A stretch of 41,974 nucleotides of DNA from Roseateles chitinivorans (GCF_002761755.1 NZ_PEOG01000051.1:1-41974); one strand, 5' to 3'; shown: positions 1 to 8,603, counted from the stretch's first letter. The notes: generated by a model from the sequence alone, not told the origin. A program made the numbers and translations.

Positions 1-1
1 C

Positions 2-1009
2 GTCGAGGGCGTCGCCCCCGGCTTCACCGGCGCGACCGGCTGGCTCAACTCGCCGCCGCTGGCGCTCGAGGCATTGCGCGGCAAGGTGGTCGTCGTCAGC
101 TTCTGGACCTACTCCTGCATCAACTGCCTGCGCACGCTGCCCCATGTCCGCGCCTGGGCGCAGCGCTATGCCGGGCAGGGGGTGGTGGTGGTCGGCGTGC
201 ATTCGCCGGAATTCGCCTTCGAGAAGGACCCGGCCAACGTGGCACGCGCGGCCAAGGACCTGAAGCTCGACTACCCGATCGCGCTGGACGACGGCTACAA
301 GATCTGGCGCGCCTATCGCAACCGCTTCTGGCCGGCGATCTACCTGGTCGATGCGCAAGGGCGCCTGCGCCATCACCAGTTCGGCGAGGAAGGCGCGGAG
401 ACCACCGAGCAGGTGATCCAGGCGCTGCTGCGCGAGGCCAAGGGCGCCGCGCCGATGCCGCCCCGGGCGGCCGCGCCCGTCGCGACCGACTTGAGCGGCG
501 TCGGCATGCCGGCGGACCTCGACAACCTGCGCTCGCCGGAGAGCTACCTCGGTTATGCGCAGGCCAATGCGATGGCCTCGCCGGAGCCGCTGCTGCGCGA
601 CCAGCCGCGGCGCTACTCGGCGGGCCGCCTCGGCCTGAACGAATGGGCGCTGTCGGGGCTGTGGACCGTCGGACCGGAGTTCGCGCAACTCGGCGGCATG
701 ACGGCCGGCACCGATGGGGGCGGCGCCGGCGGGACGGGCGGCGCGGGGGCGATCGCCATCCGTTTCCATGCGCGGGACCTGCACCTGGTGATGGCCGGGC
801 CGCCCGATGGCGCGCGCTTCGTGCTGACGATCGACGGACAGGCGCCTGGCGAGGAGCACGGCCTGGACGTGGACGCGCAGGGGCGCGGGCGTGTCGACGC
901 CAGTCGGCTCTACCAGCTGGTGCGCCAGCGCGGAACGGTGCGCGACCGGCGAATCGAGATCCGTTTCCTGGACCCCGGCGTGCGCGCCTATGCCTTCACC
1001 TTCGGCTGA
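2..1009 (+). CDS. Thioredoxin-fold protein, DipZ C-terminal type (5' end missing)
   Basis: The reading frame is open from base 2, so the gene starts outside the window. The first in-window residues (VEGVAPGFTGATGW) already resemble the lead-in to a TlpA/DipZ-type thioredoxin domain. A CxxC redox centre (Cys-Ile-Asn-Cys) sits in the context SFWTYSCINC at about bases 104-133, followed by the usual thioredoxin strands. The last ~130 residues form a separate beta-rich domain (LRSPESYLGY to the C-terminus) of the kind found after the thioredoxin domain in DipZ-like proteins. The family acts in periplasmic thiol-disulfide exchange. Whether the missing part includes a CcdA/DsbD-like membrane domain or only a signal peptide cannot be seen. 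A hairpin follows the stop codon. The family call is firm; the substrate is unknown. Confidence 0.85.
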   Translation, partial: VEGVAPGFTGATGWLNSPPLALEALRGKVVVVSFWTYSCINCLRTLPHVRAWAQRYAGQGVVVVGVHSPEFAFEKDPANVARAAKDLKLDYPIALDDGYKIWRAYRNRFWPAIYLVDAQGRLRHHQFGEEGAETTEQVIQALLREAKGAAPMPPRAAAPVATDLSGVGMPADLDNLRSPESYLGYAQANAMASPEPLLRDQPRRYSAGRLGLNEWALSGLWTVGPEFAQLGGMTAGTDGGGAGGTGGAGAIAIRFHARDLHLVMAGPPDGARFVLTIDGQAPGEEHGLDVDAQGRGRVDASRLYQLVRQRGTVRDRRIEIRFLDPGVRAYAFTFG

Positions 1010-1019
1010 TCGCCCGCTC

Positions 1020-1031
1020 ATACATGCGTAT
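1020..1031. promoter_or_regulatory. ATAC-N4-GTAT palindrome upstream of response regulator gene
   Basis: The bases read ATACATGCGTAT, a dyad with 4-bp arms. The same ATAC-N4-GTAT core recurs at 8667-8678 within a longer palindrome upstream of the hydrolase operon. NarL/FixJ-type regulators often bind TAC...GTA dyads, so a regulator site is plausible. With such short arms, chance is a real alternative. Confidence 0.25.
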
Positions 1032-1032
1032 A

Positions 1033-1054
1033 GGGACGCCCTCGCGGGCGTCCC
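1033..1054 (+). terminator. Hairpin terminator after thioredoxin gene
   Basis: Perfect 8-bp arms GGGACGCC / GGCGTCCC enclose a 6-nt loop, 24 bases after the thioredoxin stop codon. Only two T residues follow, so intrinsic termination may be weak. Confidence 0.55.
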
Positions 1055-1105
1055 TTGCGCCTTGGCTTCTGCTACCTTGCGCGCCAGCGCATCGAGGTGT
1101 CCGTC

Positions 1106-1792
1106 ATGCAGTCCCTGATCCCATCGTCCGTCCGACCCGGCCTTCCCGCCGCGGCGCCCGCGGACGCGGCCATGCGCCGCACCGTCTACATCGTCGACGA
1201 CGAGGACCTGATCCGCAGCTCGCTGGCCAGCCTGCTGCGCTCGATGGACCTGGAGGTGCGGGACTTCCCGACGACCGCCGCCTTCCTCGCCGCGCCCAAG
1301 GGGCCCGGGCCGGGCTGCCTGGTGCTGGACGTGCGGCTGCGCGGCGAGAGCGGGCTGGCCTTCCAGCAGTCGATGGCGAGCCGCGGACTCGGGCCGATGC
1401 CGGTGATCTTCATGACCGGGCATGGCGACGTGTCGATGACGGTCCGGGCGATGAAGGCCGGCGCGCGCGACTTCCTGGAGAAGCCATTCCGCGACCAGGA
1501 CATGATCGACGCGGTTGTCGCCGCGCTGGACGCGGACGCGCGCCGGCTGGCCGTCGAGCGCGCGCTCGACGATGTGCGCGGCTGCTGGGCCTCGCTGACG
1601 CCGCGGGAGCGGGAGGTGCTGGGCCATGTCGCGGCCGGCCGCATGAACAAGCAGATCGCCGGCGAGATGGGCATCGCGGAGATCACCGCCAAGATCCATC
1701 GCGGGCAGGCGATGCGCAAGATGCGCTCGCGCTCGGTGGCGGAGCTGGTGCGCAAGATGCAGGCCATCGGCGTGATCCGCGAGGCCGCCTGA
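1106..1792 (+). CDS. FixJ/NarL-type response regulator (REC + LuxR HTH)
   Basis: This 228-residue DNA-binding response regulator has an N-terminal receiver domain with the acidic pocket (VDDED), the phospho-acceptor Asp in VLDVRL, the conserved Thr in MTGHG and the Lys in LEKPF. The C-terminal LuxR-type helix-turn-helix begins at LTPREREVL. The ATG at 1106 is chosen because GAGGTG lies 8 bases upstream; an internal ATG at 1171, just before the receiver domain, is an alternative. The stop codon overlaps the ATG of the next regulator by one base, so the two are translationally coupled. No histidine kinase is visible next to it; one could lie outside the window, or a distant kinase may be used. 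The HTH recognition segment (AEITAKIHRGQ) differs from the common RTVEVHR form of FixJ proteins. Confidence 0.9.
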   Translation: MQSLIPSSVRPGLPAAAPADAAMRRTVYIVDDEDLIRSSLASLLRSMDLEVRDFPTTAAFLAAPKGPGPGCLVLDVRLRGESGLAFQQSMASRGLGPMPVIFMTGHGDVSMTVRAMKAGARDFLEKPFRDQDMIDAVVAALDADARRLAVERALDDVRGCWASLTPREREVLGHVAAGRMNKQIAGEMGIAEITAKIHRGQAMRKMRSRSVAELVRKMQAIGVIREAA

Positions 1793-2190
1793 TGCCTGGC
1801 ATCGGCCACCCGACGGCGCCGCCGCGCGCGCTCGTGGCCATCGTCGACGACGATCCCTTCGTCCGCGCGGCCACCAGCAGCCTGGTCCGCGCGGTCGGTT
1901 GGGAGGCGCGCAGCTACGCGTCGGCGATCGAGTTCCTGGAGGACGGCGTGGCGCCGCGGGTCGACTGCCTGGTCTGCGACATCCACATGACCCGCCTGGA
2001 CGGCATCGGCCTGCTGGCGCGGTTGCAGCGCGATGGCCTGGCCGTGCCCACCGTGTTCATCACCGCGCTGACCTCGGCGGCGGTGCGCGAGCGCGCGATG
2101 GGACAGGGCGCGCTGTGCGTCATCGAGAAGCCGGTCGACGCAGGGGAGCTCGAGGACTGGGTGCGCCGCGCGCTGGCACCAGCCGGCTGA
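1792..2190 (+). CDS. Stand-alone receiver-domain protein
   Basis: A 132-residue protein consisting only of a CheY-like receiver domain: acidic patch VDDDPF, phospho-acceptor Asp in CDIHM, Thr in FITAL and Lys in IEKP. It has no output domain. Its ATG overlaps the preceding stop codon (TGATG), so it is made together with the REC-LuxR protein. Such partners are often phosphate sinks or extra relay steps for the same kinase; that role is inferred from context. The last 71 bp overlap, in opposite orientation, the 3' end of the symporter gene, so the two messages are convergent and complementary over that stretch. Confidence 0.85.
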   Translation: MPGIGHPTAPPRALVAIVDDDPFVRAATSSLVRAVGWEARSYASAIEFLEDGVAPRVDCLVCDIHMTRLDGIGLLARLQRDGLAVPTVFITALTSAAVRERAMGQGALCVIEKPVDAGELEDWVRRALAPAG

Positions 2191-3607
2191 CCCCCAGCAT
2201 CACCGCGAGGTTGAGCGCCAGCCCGACGATGCCGATGTTGAGGTCATGCACCCAGGCCGGCGCGGCGGGCAGCAGCGTGCGTGTCGTCGCGCCGGTGACG
2301 ACGGTGAACGCGACGAAGCCCACGCCGACCAGCACGCCCGCGATCGCGCCATGCCGGCTGGCGAGCCGCGGCGCGACCAGTGCCGCCAGCAGCGCAGGGG
2401 CCAGCTGCGTGACGATGCCGAAGCCCATCAGCAGCAGCGCGACGATGCTGGCGCCGCCGCCCAGCGTCAGCAGCACCGCGATCACGGTCAGCAGCGGCGC
2501 CGCGAGCCGCGAGACCGCGGCCAGCCGCGCGTCGTCGCTGCGTGGGAACAGCGGCCGGTAGAGGTTGCGCGCCAGCAGCGTCGAGGCCGAGATCAGCATG
2601 ATCGAGCCCGGCACCAGCGCGGTCAGCATGCCGGCCGCGCCGATGACGCCGACGAACCAGGGGTCGAAGGTCTTCAGCGACAGCTTCAGCAGGGCCAGGT
2701 CGATCTGGCCGCCGCTCAGCCCCGGCACCTCCAGCACCGCCGCGAAGCCGGCGAACATCGAGAACAGCATCACCAGCGCGTACAGCGGCATGACGACCGC
2801 ATTCTTGCGGAAGCTGCGCTCGGACTTTGCGGTGAACACGGCGCTGAACGCATGCGGCCAGAGGTACATGCCCAGCGTCGAGAGCGCCACCGTCGACAGG
2901 AACCAGACCGGGTTGCGGCCCTCGGCGGGCAGCGCGAGGAAGCCGGGCCGGGCTGCCTCGATGCGCTCGAACATCGGGCCCAGGCCGCCATGGTGGTGAT
3001 ACGGCAGATAGAGCCCCAGGAACACGCAGACCAGCAGCACCAGCACGTCCTTCACCACCGCGGTCAGTGCCGAGCCGTGGATGCCGGACAGCATCACATA
3101 GACCGTCATGACGCTGGCGCCGATCCAGACGGCGGCCGCCGGCGACAGCGCGCCGTACGAGGTCAGCTCGACGATCAGGCCCAGGCCCTTCATCTGCACG
3201 ACCAGGTAGGGCACCAGCGCCAGCAGCGCGACCACGGCGACCAGCAGGCCCAGCGCCGGGCTGTCGTAGAGCCGCGCGAAGACCTCGGGCTGCGTCATCG
3301 CGCCATGCCGCTTGGCGAAGCGCCAGATCGGCGGCAGCAGCCAGTACGACATCACGAAGGCCAGGCAGGTGTAGACCAGGATGTAGAGCGCGGCGCCGCC
3401 GTGGCCATAGGCGTAGCCGCTGGCGCCGAGGAAGGTGAAGGTGGTGTAGAGCTCGCCGGCCATCAGCACGAACACGAGCAGCGCGGAGAAGCCCCGCCCG
3501 CCCACGCTCCACTGGGCCAGGTCCATGGTGACGCCGCGCCGCGCGCGCAGGCCGGTCCAGAGCGCGAAGGCCAGCGCCGCCAGCAAGACGATGGTGGCGG
3601 CGTTCAT
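2120..3607 (-). CDS. Sodium:solute symporter (SSS family)
   Basis: A 495-residue, highly hydrophobic inner-membrane protein with the sodium/solute symporter pattern: an opening helix, the WSVGGRGFSALLVF segment, then a long run of about 12-13 further membrane segments. It probably imports an organic acid or nucleobase-like solute with Na+. The start ATG at 3607 overlaps the stop of the DUF3311 gene by four bases (ATGA), so they are co-translated. SSS/DUF3311 pairs are common in proteobacteria, and MctP-type monocarboxylate permeases belong to this wider group. Its position at the end of a xanthine-dehydrogenase-family operon suggests that it feeds that enzyme's substrate, but substrate identity is inference. 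Confidence 0.9.
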   Translation of the reverse strand: MNAATIVLLAALAFALWTGLRARRGVTMDLAQWSVGGRGFSALLVFVLMAGELYTTFTFLGASGYAYGHGGAALYILVYTCLAFVMSYWLLPPIWRFAKRHGAMTQPEVFARLYDSPALGLLVAVVALLALVPYLVVQMKGLGLIVELTSYGALSPAAAVWIGASVMTVYVMLSGIHGSALTAVVKDVLVLLVCVFLGLYLPYHHHGGLGPMFERIEAARPGFLALPAEGRNPVWFLSTVALSTLGMYLWPHAFSAVFTAKSERSFRKNAVVMPLYALVMLFSMFAGFAAVLEVPGLSGGQIDLALLKLSLKTFDPWFVGVIGAAGMLTALVPGSIMLISASTLLARNLYRPLFPRSDDARLAAVSRLAAPLLTVIAVLLTLGGGASIVALLLMGFGIVTQLAPALLAALVAPRLASRHGAIAGVLVGVGFVAFTVVTGATTRTLLPAAPAWVHDLNIGIVGLALNLAVMLGVSRLVPARGAPSPRAPLRRPASR

Positions 3608-3870
3608 GCGTCGGTCCTCGGGTCGGGGCCGTCGTCGGCGCCGTTTTCCGTGTCGCCGCGGTTGGCCGGGTCGAGGCGGTAGATCGCCGCCATCACCAGC
3701 GCGGCCAGCAGCACGCCCGCGATCGTCCAGGCCATGAAGAACGGCAGCCCGAGCACGAAGGGCTGGACGCGGTTGGCGAGGACCACGCCGGCCAGCGCGT
3801 GCAGCACCGGCAGCAGGGCCAGCCAGCGGTGGCGCCGCGACGGCGGCACGTGGGAGGCAGCGGGCGTCAT
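3604..3870 (-). CDS. DUF3311 small membrane protein
   Basis: An 88-residue protein with two predicted membrane helices (about residues 17-38 and 42-63). The short loop between them carries the typical DUF3311 pattern: proline-rich turns, PFFMAWTIAG, and an acidic tail after IYRLDPANRGD. DUF3311 proteins are almost always encoded directly before an SSS-family symporter, as here, and are thought to be small accessory subunits. The ATG at 3870 is chosen because AAGGA lies just upstream; the longer upstream reading is low-complexity Pro/Arg sequence. Its stop overlaps the symporter start. Confidence 0.85.
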   Translation of the reverse strand: MTPAASHVPPSRRHRWLALLPVLHALAGVVLANRVQPFVLGLPFFMAWTIAGVLLAALVMAAIYRLDPANRGDTENGADDGPDPRTDA

Positions 3871-3967
3871 CGGATCATTCCTTCGTGGAGGACGGCTTGG
3901 CCAAGGGGCACCCCAGGGCCAGGGAGGATCGACCGGCGGCTCAGCATGCGGCGGATCGCGGCGCACA

Positions 3968-6787
3968 TCAGGACGCACCCGGTGCGCGGACCAGGCCGCG
4001 GCCGGCGGCGGCCAGCGCGCGCAGCACGACATCCGGCGTGGCCGGCGCCTCGCGGACCCGCGCGCCGGTGGCGTGGTGGATCGCGTTCAGGATCGCGGCG
4101 GCCGTCGGCACCAGCGCCGGCTCGCCGATCCCCTTGGCGCCGTAGGGGCCGATCGGCGTCGGCGCCTCGACGAACAGCACCTCGACCTCGGGCACGTCAT
4201 GCACCGTCGGGATCAGGTAGTCATGCAGGTTGTTGTTGCGGCCGGGCAGGTACTGCTCCATCAGCGCCAGGCCGACGCCCTGGGCCACGGCGCCTTCGAT
4301 CTGGCCCTCCAGCAGCGTCGGGTTGACGCGCCGGCCGACGTCATGCGCGGCGACGACGCGGCGCACCCGCACCCGCCCGGTCTCGAGGTCGACTTCCACC
4401 TCCGCCATCTGCGCGCCGAAGGCGTAGGTCGCGTAGGGCCGGCCCTGGCCGGCGGCGTCCAGCGATCGCGTCGGCGGATCGAAGCGCTCCTCGGCGCACA
4501 GCGCATAGCCCTGCGCATCCAGCGGCAACTCGCGCAGCGACAGGCGCGCGTCGCCCGCGCCGACCCAGCCGTCGCCGAAGTGGATCGACGCCTCCTCGGC
4601 CGCGCCGAGCAGCGCACGGATGCGCCGCCGCAGCGCCGTGCCGGCCAGGAAGGCCGCCCGCCCGGTCACGAAGGTCTGGCGCGAGGCCGAGGTGCGACCG
4701 CAGTCGGGCGTCAGGTGGGTGTCGGGCCCGACGATCTGGAGCCGGCCCACCGGTACGCCGAGCGCGTCGGCCACGATCTGCGGGATCACCGTGTTCGAGC
4801 CCTGGCCGGCGTCGACCGCGCCCTGGTGCAGCACCAGCGTCCCGTCGGGCCGCACGCCGATGCGCACCGTCGACGGATTGGGCGTGCCGGTGTTGCCGCA
4901 GCCATAGAAGAACGCGGCCAGACCGACGCCGTGCCGCAGCTGTGGCGGCGCCTCGGCATTGCGCGCGGCGAGCCGCGCCCGCGCCTCGGTCCACCGCGGC
5001 CGCAGCGCATCGAGGCACTCGATCAGGCCGACGCTCTCGTCCAGCAACTGACCGGTCGGCAGCATGTCGCCGGGCCGCAGCGCGTTGAGCGCGCGGAACT
5101 CCAGCGGATCCCAGCCGGCCTTCAGTGCCAGCTCGTCGATCAGCTGCTCCTGCGACATCGTCGTCTGCGGCACGCCGAAGCCCCGGAAGGCGCCGGCCGG
5201 CGTCACATGCGTGTGGATGGCGCGGGCCCGCGCCGCGTAATGCGGCAGCCGGTAGGGACCGCACGCATGGACCGGCACGCGGTTGGCGACGGCCGTTCCC
5301 CAGGAGGCGAAGGCGCCGGTGTTGTAGTCGCCCTCGAACTCGACGGCCCGCAGCCGGCCATCGCTGCCGGCCGCCATCGTCGAGACGATGCGGGCCGGAT
5401 GGCGCTTGGTCGACGAGGCCATCGACTCCTCGCGGGTGAAGACGATCGCGACCGGCCGGTCCAGGTGCCAGGCGGCGACCGCGAGCAGCGGTTGCACCGT
5501 CATGTCCAGCTTGCCGCCGAAGCCGCCACCAACGGCGGTCGGCACGACGCGCACGCGCTGCTCCGGCACGCCCAGCACGCGGGCCAGGTCCTCGCGGTGC
5601 GGATGCGGCGCCTGCGTCGGCGAATGCAGCTCGATCGTGTCGCCGACGCGGCGCGCCCAGCCGGCTTCCGGCTCGAGGTAGGCATGCTCGACGAAGCTCG
5701 ACGCGAAACGGCCGGTGACCACATGCGCGGCGTCGCGCAGCGCGGACGCGGCGTCTCCGCGCAGTACGCGGCCCTCGACCAGCAGGTTGCCGGCGCGGCT
5801 CGCATGCAGCAGCGGGGCGCCTTGGCGGGCGGCCTCGTCGACGGTGAAGACCGCCGGCAGCGGCTCCCAATCGATCGGGAAGCCGGTGAGGTCCAGTCCG
5901 GCGACGGCCTCGCGCTCGCCGACGATCAGTGCGACCGCTTCGAGGTGATGGCGGGCCTCGCCGGCGGGCAGCACCGGCTGGTCGGCATAGGCCGGCGCGA
6001 TGCCATGCAGGTTGCGGCCCGGTACGTCGGCATGCGTCAGCACGCGGTGCAGGCCGGGGTGGGCGCGCAGGTAGGCGTCGAGGTCGCCGAGCACGAAGCG
6101 CGCGCGTGGAAAGGGGCAGCGCACCGCGCGCAGGTAGAGGCTGTCGGCGGGGATGCCGTCGGCGCCGAATCCTTGGCTGCCGTCGACCTTCTCGGCGCCG
6201 TCCAGCCGCGTCAGCGGGCGGCCGACCGCCGGGCCCTCGCCGGCGCCGGGCGGTGGCGTGAGCGGGCGGGGCGCAGCACCGGTGCCGACCTCGGTTACCG
6301 CGTCGACGATCTTGCGATAGCCGGTGCAGCGGCACAGCACGCCGTCGATCGCGGCGCGGGCGCCGGCGCGATCCCGCACCTCGCCGGCGTCGATCGCCGC
6401 CGAGGCCGCCATCAGCATGCCGGGGATGCAGAAGCCGCACTGCACCGCCTGGTGGGCCAGAAAGGCCTGCTGCAGCCGGGCGCCGCACCGACTGGCAGCG
6501 GCGAGGCCCTCGACCGTCGTCACGCGGCAGCCGTCGAGCTGCGCGACCGGCGTCACGCAGGCGTAGCGCGGCTGGCCGTCGACGACGATCGTGCAGCTGC
6601 CGCAATCGCCCTGGCCGCACCCGACCTTGGTGCCGCGCAGTCGCAGGTCCTCGCGCAGGAAGTCGACCGCGGTGCGGGCCAGATCGGCCGGCAGCGCCTG
6701 TCGCAGGCCGTTGACCTCGACCCATCCCGACTCGGTCGGGGCGTTCGTCGCGGCGCGAGCGTGGATCGGATCAAGCGGACGCGCCAT
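3968..6787 (-). CDS. Xanthine-dehydrogenase-family fused FeS/molybdenum subunit
   Basis: A 939-residue fusion of a two-[2Fe-2S] subunit with the molybdopterin catalytic subunit, the domain plan of E. coli XdhD and of similar length. The first cluster motif is CGQGDCGSC with a later Cys in YACVTP (about residues 56-78). The second is CGFCIPGM and CRCTGY (about 117-155). The Mo half has VGGGFGGK, AFRGFGVP and KGIGEPA, the last holding the base-catalyst Glu. The EHAYLE motif and the Arg in AFRGFG match positions that bind purine in xanthine dehydrogenases, which favours a purine-like hydroxylation substrate. The 5' end overlaps the FAD-subunit gene by 17 bp. A short Pro/Gly linker with PPPGAGEGP joins the halves. 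Mo-cofactor maturation genes (XdhC type) are not in the window. Confidence 0.92.
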   Translation of the reverse strand: MARPLDPIHARAATNAPTESGWVEVNGLRQALPADLARTAVDFLREDLRLRGTKVGCGQGDCGSCTIVVDGQPRYACVTPVAQLDGCRVTTVEGLAAASRCGARLQQAFLAHQAVQCGFCIPGMLMAASAAIDAGEVRDRAGARAAIDGVLCRCTGYRKIVDAVTEVGTGAAPRPLTPPPGAGEGPAVGRPLTRLDGAEKVDGSQGFGADGIPADSLYLRAVRCPFPRARFVLGDLDAYLRAHPGLHRVLTHADVPGRNLHGIAPAYADQPVLPAGEARHHLEAVALIVGEREAVAGLDLTGFPIDWEPLPAVFTVDEAARQGAPLLHASRAGNLLVEGRVLRGDAASALRDAAHVVTGRFASSFVEHAYLEPEAGWARRVGDTIELHSPTQAPHPHREDLARVLGVPEQRVRVVPTAVGGGFGGKLDMTVQPLLAVAAWHLDRPVAIVFTREESMASSTKRHPARIVSTMAAGSDGRLRAVEFEGDYNTGAFASWGTAVANRVPVHACGPYRLPHYAARARAIHTHVTPAGAFRGFGVPQTTMSQEQLIDELALKAGWDPLEFRALNALRPGDMLPTGQLLDESVGLIECLDALRPRWTEARARLAARNAEAPPQLRHGVGLAAFFYGCGNTGTPNPSTVRIGVRPDGTLVLHQGAVDAGQGSNTVIPQIVADALGVPVGRLQIVGPDTHLTPDCGRTSASRQTFVTGRAAFLAGTALRRRIRALLGAAEEASIHFGDGWVGAGDARLSLRELPLDAQGYALCAEERFDPPTRSLDAAGQGRPYATYAFGAQMAEVEVDLETGRVRVRRVVAAHDVGRRVNPTLLEGQIEGAVAQGVGLALMEQYLPGRNNNLHDYLIPTVHDVPEVEVLFVEAPTPIGPYGAKGIGEPALVPTAAAILNAIHHATGARVREAPATPDVVLRALAAAGRGLVRAPGAS

Positions 6788-7628
6788 CGCCGGCCTCCTT
6801 CATGCAGCGCGCGCAGGCGCGTTCGACGGCAATGCGTGCCAGGTGACGACGCAGGCCGGCGGAGCCGCGCACATCGTCGATCGGCGCCAGTTCGGGCAGG
6901 GGGCTCTCGCGGATCAGACGCGACAGGGCGTCCGGCCGGGCGCCTTCCAGGCCTTGCTCGAGCGCGCGAAGGCGCACCGGCACCTCGGACGCGGCGCCGA
7001 CCGCCACCGCGGCCTGCGACACGACGCCGCTCTCGGACCAGCGCAGGCGGACGGCGGCCGAGACCACCGCCAGCGCGGTGCCGTCGCGGTTGGCGCACTT
7101 CAGGAAGGCGGTGCGGCCGGCCGTGGCGCTCGCGGGAAGGAGGACGGCGGTGAGCAGCTCATCGGCGGCGAGCGCCGTGCGGCGGCGGCCGAGCAGGAAC
7201 TCATCAAGCCGCAGCCGGCGCATGCCGCGCAGGCTGGTCAGCTCGACCTGGGCGTCCAGCGTCAGCAGCGGCGGCACGCCGTCCGCCGCCGGCGCGGCAT
7301 GGCAGAGGTTGCCGCCCAGGCTGCCCGCGACGCGGACCTGCCGCGAACCCACCTGATGCGCGGCTTCGCGCAGCGAGGCCGGCAGCAGCGCGCAGCGCTC
7401 GATCGCGTCCCAGGTCGTGGCAGCGCCGATGCGCAGGTCGCCGTCGCGCGGGGCGATGCCGTGCAGCGCGTCCAGGCGGCTGATGTCGAGCCAGCCGCCG
7501 CTGGGCGGCCGTGCGCCCGGGTCGGCATAGGCATCGGTACCGCCGCAGAGGACGCGACGCGGCGCGGGCCGCGGCTCGGCCAGCACGGCAAGCGCGTCCT
7601 CGAGCGAGGTGGGGCGGAAGTAGGTCAT
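6771..7628 (-). CDS. Xanthine-dehydrogenase-family FAD-binding subunit
   Basis: A 285-residue FAD-binding subunit of the XdhB/CoxM type. It has the N-terminal FRPTSLEDALAVL strand-helix, LCGGTD (FAD pyrophosphate loop, about residues 28-33) and the AGSLGGNLCHAAPAAD loop (about 101-116). These subunits pass electrons from the FeS clusters to NAD+ or a quinone pool. The gene is first in the order FAD subunit, FeS/Mo subunit, DUF3311, symporter. Its stop lies 17 bp inside the next gene, so the two subunits are coupled. No strong Shine-Dalgarno is seen before the ATG at 7628. The C-terminus has a Cys pair (ACARC) that I cannot assign a role. Confidence 0.9.
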   Translation of the reverse strand: MTYFRPTSLEDALAVLAEPRPAPRRVLCGGTDAYADPGARPPSGGWLDISRLDALHGIAPRDGDLRIGAATTWDAIERCALLPASLREAAHQVGSRQVRVAGSLGGNLCHAAPAADGVPPLLTLDAQVELTSLRGMRRLRLDEFLLGRRRTALAADELLTAVLLPASATAGRTAFLKCANRDGTALAVVSAAVRLRWSESGVVSQAAVAVGAASEVPVRLRALEQGLEGARPDALSRLIRESPLPELAPIDDVRGSAGLRRHLARIAVERACARCMKEAGDGASA

Positions 7629-7702
7629 CGGGGCAGTCGGCCGGGGCCCGTCGCGAGGCGCGGGACACGCGCCTGGGTGGGTGAGGGGCGGTGTGCCGGG
7701 CC

Positions 7703-7716
7703 GGATGAATTCATCC
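7703..7716. promoter_or_regulatory. 14-bp palindrome in the xdh-like operon leader
   Basis: GGATGAATTCATCC is a perfect palindrome 75 bases upstream of the FAD-subunit start, in the 246-bp gap below the TetR gene. The right part, TTCATCCTACAAG, resembles the TTCATGTAG arm of the putative TetR operator at 8580-8603, so it may be a second, weaker site. Nothing else in the gap looks coding. Confidence 0.4.
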
Positions 7717-7874
7717 TACAAGTCGCGGCGGACATCACGGATGGCCGATGGCCGCGATGTCCACGGGGCTGGCGACGCGCTACCTCGAACGGGGTACCGG
7801 TTCCGGGAAAACGCGGCTCCTGGCCATGCCGATGGCGCAGTGCGCTGAACCCGCGGCGCGATCGCGCCGCCGGC

Positions 7875-8561
7875 TCAGGCCGTGACCGGGAGCGGCGCCG
7901 CATCGGCCCGCACGACGCGCAGCACGCTGTCGGTGACGAAGCGCTCCCAGGCGGCGACCGCCTCCGGCGTCTCCAGCGATTCGCCCAGGAAGGCGGACAG
8001 CGTGTGGCGGTTGGAGGTGAAGAAGTAGGCCGTCGACACGATCAGCAGATAGACATCGCGCGGGCGCAGGTCGGCGCGGAACAGGCCCTGTGCGACGCCG
8101 GCGTCCAGGATGTCGCGGATCAGGTCGACCGCGGTGGACGAGTACTCCACCGCCTTCTCCGACTTCGCCACATGCTTGCCCTTGTGCAGGTTCTCGGTGT
8201 TGAGCAGAGTGACGAACTCCGGGTGGCGGCGGTAGTAGTCGATCTTGAAGCGGATCACCGTCTTGAGCGCCGCGACCGGGTCGGCGGTGTCCGGCGCGCA
8301 GGTGGCTTCCGCCCGGTCCATGCGGTGGTAGATGCCCTCGAGCACCGCGATGAACAGGCCCTCCTTGCTGCCGAAGTAGTAATAGATCATCCGGTCGTGC
8401 GTCTTCGCCGAACTGGAGATCTTCTCGATGCTGCCGCCGTCGTAGCCGTAGCGCGCGAACACCTTGGTCGCTGCCTTGAGGATGCTGTCGCGGGTGGCCT
8501 GCGCCGCGGCCTCGCGCACACCGGTGCCGCGCACCGCCTTGGTCTGCTTCGTCTGAGCCAT
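7875..8561 (-). CDS. TetR/AcrR-family transcriptional regulator
   Basis: A 228-residue TetR-type repressor. The N-terminal helix-turn-helix spans about residues 22-70 (ATRDSILKAATKVFARYGYDG, then the recognition segment ending MIYYYFGSKEGLF). The remaining all-helical part should form the ligand-binding and dimer domain. It is encoded just upstream of, and in the same direction as, the xanthine-dehydrogenase-like operon, and divergently from the hydrolase operon. A long palindrome 19 bases before its start is the obvious operator. Autoregulation plus control of one or both neighbouring operons is likely. The inducer is unknown; a purine or its oxidation product is a guess from context. Confidence 0.9.
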   Translation of the reverse strand: MAQTKQTKAVRGTGVREAAAQATRDSILKAATKVFARYGYDGGSIEKISSSAKTHDRMIYYYFGSKEGLFIAVLEGIYHRMDRAEATCAPDTADPVAALKTVIRFKIDYYRRHPEFVTLLNTENLHKGKHVAKSEKAVEYSSTAVDLIRDILDAGVAQGLFRADLRPRDVYLLIVSTAYFFTSNRHTLSAFLGESLETPEAVAAWERFVTDSVLRVVRADAAPLPVTA

Positions 8562-8579
8562 GAATGTCCTGAATGCGAT

Positions 8580-8603
8580 TTCATGTAGCGAGCACTACAT
8601 GAA
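8580..8603. promoter_or_regulatory. Putative TetR operator
   Basis: Perfect 9-bp inverted repeat TTCATGTAG-N6-CTACATGAA, 24 bp in all, starting 19 bases upstream of the TetR start codon and about 190 bases upstream of the divergent hydrolase gene. Size and symmetry fit a TetR-family dimer site, and the location fits autorepression. Confidence 0.7.

Noticed and set aside
3734..7153. A 1139-codon open frame on the plus strand opposite the xanthine-dehydrogenase genes
   Set aside because: Its sequence is Arg/Gly/Ala/His low-complexity without domains, whereas the minus strand encodes a full, motif-complete enzyme. It is a high-GC antisense shadow.
7629..7874. A 92-codon minus-strand frame in the gap below the TetR gene
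   Set aside because: Arg/Pro-rich with no domain and no ribosome site; the gap reads better as a leader with a palindrome.
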